Of a DNA stretch of 64,000 nt, positions 58,018-64,000 are shown one piece after another. Location of the stretch: NCBI GenBank assembly GCA_028564705.1, contig JAPXFQ010002722.1, forward strand, positions 2,092,623 through 2,156,622, given 5' to 3'. The notes under the pieces are model-generated. The model was given only the letters and a program-made list of their open reading frames with translations. It was not told the DNA's origin and ran no database searches. Numbering within the stretch: position 1 is the first letter of the stretch; each line of letters opens with the position of its first letter. This DNA comes from Apricaphanius iberus (lineage: Eukaryota; Chordata; Actinopteri; Cyprinodontiformes; Aphaniidae). A program made the translations under genes and the position numbers.

Positions 58018-58749
58018 TTAGAGGCTAATTTGTTTGAGTCTTCTAGGGAGGGATGAAAGGGCAGCATTGTAAATTGGAGATAGGTGATGTCTCAGGCCTC
58101 CTCCTCTGTTTAGCGATGGTTTCTCTACTTTTACATAGATGGCTTCTTTTACTCCTCTTTCAAACCATCTGTCCTCTCTGTCTAATATCTGGACATTGCT
58201 GTCCTCAAAGGAGTGGGCTTTCTCCTTGAGATGTAAATGAACAGCAGAGTCCATGCCTGAGGAGTTAGCTCTCCTGTGTTGGGCCATGCGTTTGTACAGT
58301 GGTTGTTTGGTTTCACCAATGTAGAGGTCCTTGCATTCTTCATTGCATTGGATTGCATACACCAGGTTGCTTTTGTGTGTGTGTGGTGTTCTGTCCTTGG
58401 GATGTACTAGTCTCTGTCTGAGTGTGTTGCTGGGTTTGAAATACACAGGGATACTGTGTTTGTTAAAAATCCTCCTGAGTTTTTCAGAAATCCCAGACAC
58501 ATATGGAATGACTACATTGTTTCGTTTGTTTTCTTTTTCTTTTTCCACCACTTTGTTGGCTTTCCTTCTGGAATTAGCTGCAGTTTTCACAAAAGTCCAT
58601 CTGGGGTAACCACAAGTTGTGAGGGTGTCTCTCACGTGCTTGCGTTCTTCCCCTTGGGCCTGTGAGCTGGTGGGTATGTTATCAGCTCTGTGTTGCAGGG
58701 TCCTGATAACACTAAGCTTGTGTTCCAGTGGGTGGTGTGAGTCAAAAAG
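58018..58749 (-). pseudogene. Penelope-like ORF, inverted C-terminal copy
   Basis: An open minus-strand frame encodes the last 244 residues of the element protein, from Leu-Phe-Asp-Ser-His-His to the stop, with the GIY-YIG endonuclease domain. As read it is identical in protein to the C-terminus of the full ORF. A chance ATG in the reversed leader (58761) puts three extra codons in front. It lacks the reverse transcriptase, so it is a partial copy that belongs to the element's 5' structure, not a separate gene. Confidence 0.92.
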
Positions 58750-58797
58750 ACAAATTACCAAGTCCAGTTGCGTTTGATTGAAATTTCCTTGAGATAA
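58749..58797 (+). repeat. Penelope-like leader, forward copy
   Basis: The 49-bp leader directly upstream of the ORF (the start codon is 2 bp further). Its first bases overlap the end of the inverted arm by microhomology AAG. Confidence 0.9.
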
Positions 58798-58799
58798 CC

Positions 58800-61280
58800 A
58801 TGACCTGGATGAATGAGAATATTCACAGGCTTATTGCAGAACAATTTGGGTTGGCAACCCTTAAAATGGTGCGGGAACATGAAAGGTTGGCTCGGAAAAT
58901 TGCAGATTACAGAAACCACCTGCGTTTCAGTTTGAGATGCAGACAACAAAGGCTCACACCAACTAGCCTACGCTTAAATTCCACTATGAGAGGGCATAGA
59001 GTGGAAAAGATCATAGAAAAGGCACAAAACCAACTCCTCAATGAAAGAATAAGACAAGTCAATTTCACCATTGAAGGTCTGAAAGAGAGAGCAGATCATT
59101 CACTACAGAAACTGATGTCAATATTACCTGGTCCTATCTTAGAGAGAGTTGTGGTTTTCACCCAGACAGCACAACTATCTCAACACACCAAGAGCAAAGT
59201 AAGACAAACCAGGAAATTCCACAACCTACAATCTCGAAACATCGACAAAAACACTGAAACACTCACTTGGAGGCAAAAAACTGACATCCCAACACAAAAT
59301 GAAACACAAAACAGGTGGGTAAAGAACTTGTCAGACAGAGAACTTACCCAACCGGAGAAAGAGGTCCTAGCCAAGGGTTTGAACTTTGCCATGACACCAA
59401 AAAAGTTACCCATAGTGGACTGGATTACAGCCACAGAATCCGCTATAAAGAAAAACAACTTAAGTGGAACCGAGGCAGACCAACTTCGGTTAAAAGTGTC
59501 GGCAGCTTTGTCTGAGGCTAAGGTCCCCCCCTCTAACCTCACCATTGGGGAGAGAAAAGCAGTATCAGCACTGAGCAAGGAGCACAACATCACAATCCTT
59601 CCAGCAGACAAAGGTAGGTGCACAGTTGTGCTCAATACAACTGATTACCACACCAAGATCTTTGCACTACTGAATGACTCTAACACGTATGAAACTCTGA
59701 AACGAGACCCCACGAGTGGGTACAAAAAGAAGGTGATAGAATGTCTACAACAACTGCAAAAAGAAGGCATGATTGACAAAACACAATACTACCGGCTTTA
59801 CCCCCAGGACTCAATTCCTTGCCTATATGGACTCCCCAAGATCCATAAAGAAGGGGCCCCGCTCAGGCCCATTGTCAGCAGTATAAACTCTGTCACGTAC
59901 AATATAGCCAAACACATAGCTAATATCCTGGCACCTCTGGTAGGCAACACCCCACACCACATCCAAAACTCCATAGACTTTGTGAACAAAGTCCGGAATC
60001 TAAAAATGGATCCAGATGAGACAATGGTTTCCTATGACGTGACTTCATTGTTCACCTGTATTCCTACCATGGAGGCTTTGGTCACAGTAAGAGAACGACT
60101 TACACAGGACAACTCCCTCCAAAACAGAACAAAACTCAAACCAGAACACATTTGCCAACTCCTGGAATTGTGCCTGAATACCACATATTTCCAGTTCAAT
60201 GGCAAGTTTTATAGACAGAAACACGGCTGTGCCATGGGCTCACCAGTTTCTCCAATTGTGGCAAATTTATACATGGAGGAGGTAGAGTGCAGAGCTTTGA
60301 ACTCCTTTGAAGGAATAACACCTAGCCACTGGTTCAGATACGTAGATGACACATGGGTTAAAATCAAAACCAAAGAGGTGCAAGCCTTTACTGAACACAT
60401 AAACTCAGTGGACAGAAACATCAAATTCACCAGAGAAGATGTCAAGGACAATAGTTTGCCCTTTTTAGATTGTGTCGTCCAGAGGAGAAAGGACAGAAGG
60501 CTCCACATTGGGGTATACAGAAAACCCACACACACAGACCAATACCTACTTTTTGACTCACACCACCCACTGGAACACAAGCTTAGTGTTATCAGGACCC
60601 TGCAACACAGAGCTGATAACATACCCACCAGCTCACAGGCCCAAGGGGAAGAACGCAAGCACGTGAGAGACACCCTCACAACTTGTGGTTACCCCAGATG
60701 GACTTTTGTGAAAACTGCAGCTAATTCCAGAAGGAAAGCCAACAAAGTGGTGGAAAAAGAAAAAGAAAACAAACGAAACAATGTAGTCATTCCATATGTG
60801 TCTGGGATTTCTGAAAAACTCAGGAGGATTTTTAACAAACACAGTATCCCTGTGTATTTCAAACCCAGCAACACACTCAGACAGAGACTAGTACATCCCA
60901 AGGACAGAACACCACACACACACAAAAGCAACCTGGTGTATGCAATCCAATGCAATGAAGAATGCAAGGACCTCTACATTGGTGAAACCAAACAGCCACT
61001 GTACAAACGCATGGCCCAACACAGGAGAGCTAACTCCTCAGGCATGGACTCTGCTGTTCATTTACATCTCAAGGAGAAAGCCCACTCCTTTGAGGACAGC
61101 AATGTCCAGATATTAGACAGAGAGGACAGATGGTTTGAAAGAGGAGTAAAAGAAGCCATCTATGTAAAAGTAGAGAAACCATCGCTAAACAGAGGAGGAG
61201 GCCTGAGACATCACCTATCTCCAATTTACAATGCTGCCCTTTCATCCCTCCCTAGAAGACTCAAACAAATTAGCCTCTAA
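58800..61280 (+). CDS. Penelope-like reverse transcriptase/GIY-YIG endonuclease (826 aa)
   Basis: An uninterrupted 826-codon frame from ATG 58800 (context AACCATGA) to TAA after 61277. Residues 1 to about 330 are a charged, partly helical N-terminal region. The RT begins with YGLPKIHKEG at about 343. Catalytic Asp 413 lies in VSYDVTSLF, the GCAMGSPVSP block at 476-485 follows, and YVDD at 514-517 holds the other two catalytic Asp. The C-terminal GIY-YIG endonuclease has LVYAIQC (712-718) in place of the GIY strand and LYIGET (725-730) for the YIG strand, then an Arg-rich KRMAQHRR helix. This RT plus GIY-YIG order defines Penelope-like elements, which use target-primed reverse transcription. 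Length and motif integrity suggest a functional protein. Clade (Poseidon, Neptune or other) was not determined. Confidence 0.96.
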   Translation: MTWMNENIHRLIAEQFGLATLKMVREHERLARKIADYRNHLRFSLRCRQQRLTPTSLRLNSTMRGHRVEKIIEKAQNQLLNERIRQVNFTIEGLKERADHSLQKLMSILPGPILERVVVFTQTAQLSQHTKSKVRQTRKFHNLQSRNIDKNTETLTWRQKTDIPTQNETQNRWVKNLSDRELTQPEKEVLAKGLNFAMTPKKLPIVDWITATESAIKKNNLSGTEADQLRLKVSAALSEAKVPPSNLTIGERKAVSALSKEHNITILPADKGRCTVVLNTTDYHTKIFALLNDSNTYETLKRDPTSGYKKKVIECLQQLQKEGMIDKTQYYRLYPQDSIPCLYGLPKIHKEGAPLRPIVSSINSVTYNIAKHIANILAPLVGNTPHHIQNSIDFVNKVRNLKMDPDETMVSYDVTSLFTCIPTMEALVTVRERLTQDNSLQNRTKLKPEHICQLLELCLNTTYFQFNGKFYRQKHGCAMGSPVSPIVANLYMEEVECRALNSFEGITPSHWFRYVDDTWVKIKTKEVQAFTEHINSVDRNIKFTREDVKDNSLPFLDCVVQRRKDRRLHIGVYRKPTHTDQYLLFDSHHPLEHKLSVIRTLQHRADNIPTSSQAQGEERKHVRDTLTTCGYPRWTFVKTAANSRRKANKVVEKEKENKRNNVVIPYVSGISEKLRRIFNKHSIPVYFKPSNTLRQRLVHPKDRTPHTHKSNLVYAIQCNEECKDLYIGETKQPLYKRMAQHRRANSSGMDSAVHLHLKEKAHSFEDSNVQILDREDRWFERGVKEAIYVKVEKPSLNRGGGLRHHLSPIYNAALSSLPRRLKQISL

Positions 61281-61355
61281 TAACAGAAACAACTGTGACT
61301 CCAATGACTGTCGTTATAACACAATAGGGCACTAACGAAGCCGAAACCTAACCTC

Positions 61356-62024
61356 ATAAACTTAAGTTCTCGTAACACAGGCCAAACTTTACCAAATGAG
61401 TTCTGTAAAACCTTATAACAAGTAGCCTTAAACGTCATATCTGTAAACAATTTGATTTATTTCTATGAACCTAAAGTATATCTTTTTTTTAACCTAATGT
61501 ACTTTCCTTTAATTTTGTGATAAACTCGTGTTTTTTTATGTTATTGTTGTTGGATGAAAATGACAGAGTTCCACAACGCAAAACAACGTAATAGCCTATT
61601 TATAATATTTATGCAATCACATGACTATTCGGCTCACCGCGGAATGTTTGCAACACCAGAATAGACATAGTTACATACTGTAGCGATGGGGAGCAAAGCT
61701 TGGTGGGGGGATGCTTGAAGATGGTAATGAGTTACACAACGCAAAAACAACGTAATAGCGTATTTATCATATTTATCAATTTATATATTTTATAATAAAT
61801 CCTTAATTAAGTTGTTGTGTATATTATATATTAATTATACATTACTCAAGCAATCTGTTTTAAATGTATAAGTTTGTATTATTCTGACTAATTATTGAGA
61901 AAAGTTAAATGGATTTTTGTTTGTTTGTTTTTTCAGATTCATAGTGAAAATGGTGCTGTTTTGAGAATCTGTAAGGGATTAAAAATAACATTGGTAGCCT
62001 ATTCATTTCAAGCATATACTAATG
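61356..62024. repeat. AT-rich stretch with duplicated blocks A and B
   Basis: Block A (CACAACGCAAAACAACGTAA, TAGCCTATTTAT) at 61572-61617 recurs at 61735-61785. Block B (AGAATAGACATAGTTACATA, CAAAGCTTGGTGGGGGGATG) at 61642-61727 recurs at 63095-63183. The rest is AT-rich and unassigned. Confidence 0.6.
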
Positions 62025-62558
62025 CAGCCATTCTAAACCTTGGGGTCGCGAGATAATTCCTCGGGTCGCCAAATAATTTTGGAAAAATATAAATGAATGT
62101 AGCTCCGACTGAACTTTAGAAGGACGACAAGTGGTTGGTCTCAAACAGGCATTTTATTACCTAAAGCCAGTTAGTGTCTGGCGTAACTAGGCAACACCAA
62201 AGCAACAACAACTAACCTGTCCACTCGTCTCATATCTGCCCTCATCATTCACACAGCTGAGCAAAGAAGTGTTTTTTTTCTCTCCCCGATCTGCTGTCAG
62301 CAGGAGCTGTAGAAAGCAGACGCATTCACAGATAGTCTGAAATCGTAGAGCGTTAACTTAAACATTAGTTTACTTAAACATTCTAAAATAAAGCGTTGTT
62401 ACATTCATATTAAATTAAATAATTTTAAACAGAGAGTTGTTTTCTGCTTCATTGTTTGTCCAAAATGCATTGTATCAACACTGCGTTTGTATGCGACTCT
62501 GATCTGTGCGGGTCAGATTCTGGTCAGTGAAGCACTCGGCGAATTTGTGATGGTAGTA

Positions 62559-62563
62559 GTGTG

Positions 62564-62598
<35 letters not shown>

Positions 62599-62600
62599 GT
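62559..62600. repeat. (GT)n microsatellite
   Basis: Almost pure GT for 42 bp with one TTT interruption. Confidence 0.92.
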
Positions 62601-62809
62601 ATGCAGGGTGGGGACAAAGAAAAAAAAATAAAAACAGGTGCGTTGTTGTTTTAGCCACATCTGCAGCTAGCTAATTTTGTTAGCTGGAAAAATGGAGTGA
62701 TGTCTTAAAAGAAAAAGTGTTCCAGACAGTCAGCAGCAGAGGTCCCAAAATCAGCCAACAGAACCACCACCAGAGAAAAGTAGGGCGCTGGCCGGGCCAA
62801 CACCGGCGG

Positions 62810-63060
62810 TTGATAAAGGTTCAAGGCTCCGTAAATATCAGCCCGACTTTTGAAATGTGGCTTTTTCCTGCACAACAAAAAACAATGTTGACTACCCACA
62901 ATGTGTAATTTTCTCTGAGGTGTTGGCACATGAGAGCTTGAAGCCAGTACAACTTAAGAGACATTTAGAGACAAAACAAAGCAGCTTATTTAATAAGCCA
63001 ATTGATTTTTTTCAGCGCAGGGAGCAAGAACTAAAAATGCAAAAAAACAGTGGTGAGCTA
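62810..63060 (+). pseudogene. hAT transposase N-terminus (BED-type finger), broken
   Basis: The frame reads KYQPDF, a stop, then VAFSCTTKNNVDYPQCVIFSEVL and LKPVQLKRHLETK, followed by NKPIDFFQRREQELK. This is the BED-type zinc-finger region of ZBED5/Charlie-like hAT transposases. The finger normally has C-x2-C; here the second Cys is Phe (CVIF), and the conserved His pair has lost one member (HLETKQ). An upstream stop and the missing catalytic domain make it a dead fragment. Confidence 0.75.
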
Positions 63061-63085
63061 AATGTGCCTTGTTGGATAAGTGCAG

Positions 63086-63407
63086 CAGATTAGTTGTGAA
63101 ATGTTTACAATAACAACAGAATAGACATGGTTACATAGGGATGGTCACGAAAGCTTGGTGGGGGGATGCTTGGAGATGGTAATGTTCTTTAGGAGGTGTG
63201 AATGATCTGGAGTCTATGGTATGGTGTTAAGTTGGGGGTTACATTCAGGATGATCATCAGCGAGTACAATAGGTTAGCCAGACAGTGTTGTGTGACTATT
63301 AAATGTGTGAATGTGTAAGCCCTACTCAGAAAATTTCTGCCCTTTAGGCCGAACGTTACATTACAAGTTCCTAAAAACTTAAAGATCTGGCGTTTACCCC
63401 ATTTAAT
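63086..63407. other. spacer with block B, second copy
   Basis: Holds the second copy of block B (63095-63183), then unassigned sequence. Confidence 0.45.
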
Positions 63408-63626
63408 ATGTACAAGAGCTGGGGAAAGATGACAAACTGGAGCGGCTCAAACGGAAAAAGTCCACTGCCTCAAATTATAAAGGAGCGGGTCCATCAACAG
63501 GTTTCAAAGCGCTTCCCTAACCTGTCTGGGGACCATTGGCAAAGAGTCAGAAACAAAATAAATGAGAGACTGAGAAGTCCCCGCAAGACTGACCCTGAGG
63601 CACAGCGCCTTGGCTATTGCCGTTAA
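63408..63626 (+). CDS. unrecognised 72-codon ORF
   Basis: A short intact frame with ATG 63408 and TAA 63624-63626. The protein is basic and hydrophilic. Its C-terminal half (ERVHQQVSKRFPNLSGDHWQ, RVRNKINERLR, KTDPEAQRLGYCR) looks like a folded helical segment rather than random translation, and its base composition is less AT-rich than its flanks. An AATAAA follows at about 63693. I do not recognise the family. It could be a piece of a transposon's accessory ORF, a terminal exon or a processed fragment; no acceptor site was pinned down. Confidence 0.35.
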   Translation: MYKSWGKMTNWSGSNGKSPLPQIIKERVHQQVSKRFPNLSGDHWQRVRNKINERLRSPRKTDPEAQRLGYCR

Positions 63627-64000
63627 AAAAAACTTTCAAAATGTGATTTTTTTTTTCTTGGTTTGCTGTGCTGTGTGAAATTTGCTTGTGTAAATAAAAA
63701 TGGAAGAAAAAAAGTTATAGCTTCACAGTTTCATTTATTATTATTGGTAGATGACCGTTATTAGTCACAGGTAAATCACATCTGTGAATCACACGTTGAT
63801 TCAGCGTAGAGCTGTAATCTGGCCTTAAAAGTTGGATACTGACTGGATGGAAATTGCGCTGGTGGATGCACTGTTTGAAAAAACAAACAAAAAACTATCA
63901 GGTTTTTAAGTGGTTGGGAAAAAACTGTAATTTATAAATATTACCCCGGCTACAAAGACTCATATGTCTATATAGTACTTTCCTGCAGGACTCCGAATCC
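63627..64000. other. unassigned
   Basis: AT-rich non-coding with T and A runs; nothing recognised up to the window end. Confidence 0.35.

Larger units (their letters stand above)
57705..61355 (+). mobile_element. Penelope-like retroelement with inverted 5' partial copy
   Basis: In order: (1) a minus-strand partial unit (58749 back to 57705) made of the last 244 codons of the ORF, 3'UTR, a hammerhead-like core and a 49-bp leader; (2) the leader again on the plus strand (58749-58797); (3) the full ORF (58800-61280) and 3'UTR up to 61355. The arms 57943-58749 and 60549-61355 are both 807 bp and I found only three differing bases, close together in the UTR. Upstream inverted partial copies (pLTR-like) are typical of Penelope-like elements. 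The ORF is intact, so the insertion looks young. No convincing target duplication: only ATAA is shared by the flanks. Confidence 0.95.
62025..63085 (+). mobile_element. hAT (Charlie/ZBED-type) 5' remnant
   Basis: The 5' end CAGCCATTCTAAACCTTGGG, GTCGCGAGATAATT, GGGTCGCCAAATAATTTT fits the terminus of Charlie-like hAT elements. A transposase start follows from about 62810. The element breaks off near 63085; no 3' terminus or 8-bp duplication was found. A (GT)n run sits inside at 62559-62600. Confidence 0.65.

Noticed and set aside
59180..59635. 151-codon minus-strand frame opposite the Penelope-like ORF (also 60209-60679)
   Set aside because: Mirror frames of a long real ORF; hydrophobic composition follows from the complement of its charged codons.
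57705..61355. LTR retrotransposon or endogenous retrovirus
   Set aside because: No gag, protease, RNase H or integrase and no direct LTRs; RT followed by GIY-YIG and an inverted partial copy identify a Penelope-like element.
62475..62660. 61-codon frame rich in Thr-His
   Set aside because: Translation of the (GT)n microsatellite.
1..64000. CRISPR arrays, operons, bacterial promoters or origins
   Set aside because: Split eukaryotic exons and fish repeats throughout; no regularly spaced repeats or prokaryotic gene layout.

Overview
This is nuclear DNA of a ray-finned (teleost) fish, probably a percomorph. The evidence is split genes with GT-AG introns, an AT-rich background, and dense fish-type interspersed repeats: Rex3-like and L2/CR1-like LINEs, a tRNA-derived SINE with a GGAT tail, Tc1 relics, many hAT/PIF/TTAA-type MITEs and a Penelope-like element. 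I see no operon, CRISPR array, rRNA or tRNA gene, and no LTR retrovirus. The species cannot be read from the sequence.

Host genes. Only one is supported: the last two coding exons of a tetraspanin that I identify as tspan4 (+ strand, 16346-16429 and 22126-22194), with a 5.7 kb last intron and a 3'UTR ending near 22.64 or 22.75 kb. Bases 1-16345 are therefore probably upstream tspan4 intron; I found none of the earlier exons there. Everything after about 22.75 kb looks intergenic.

Layout. 0-16 kb: a hAT-like MITE, two foldback elements, Rex3 relics on both strands, a degenerate L2-type LINE, a SINE with a 10-bp target duplication, a Tc1 relic and a TTAA-flanked element. 16-22.7 kb: tspan4 with a TIR element that carries a LINE tail in its last intron. 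23-33 kb: a second TTAA-type element, a perfect 45-bp hairpin, a decayed THAP-domain transposon, a PIF/Harbinger-like element with TTA duplications and a hAT MITE with a perfect 8-bp TSD. 33-45 kb: a PIF-like element split by a SINE, whose empty counterpart lies at 44.1-44.6 kb inside a LINE tail; a second L2-type LINE; Tc1 pieces. 45-57 kb: more TIR elements, including a 1.1 kb hAT with a perfect TSD and a second copy of the hAT MITE. 57.7-61.36 kb: the most striking feature, a Penelope-like retroelement with an uninterrupted 826-codon RT/GIY-YIG ORF, preceded by an inverted partial copy that is nearly identical over 807 bp and carries a hammerhead-ribozyme-like core. 61.4-64 kb: repeats, a hAT transposase relic and an unrecognised 72-codon ORF.

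How the parts relate. The mobile elements form layers that can be ordered: SINE into PIF-like element; PIF-like and another TIR element into a LINE; hAT relic between repeated blocks. The Penelope-like element looks youngest, because its ORF is intact and its two inverted arms differ at only three adjacent-region bases that I could find. Family names rest on recognised motifs and remembered fish repeat structure; no database search was possible.
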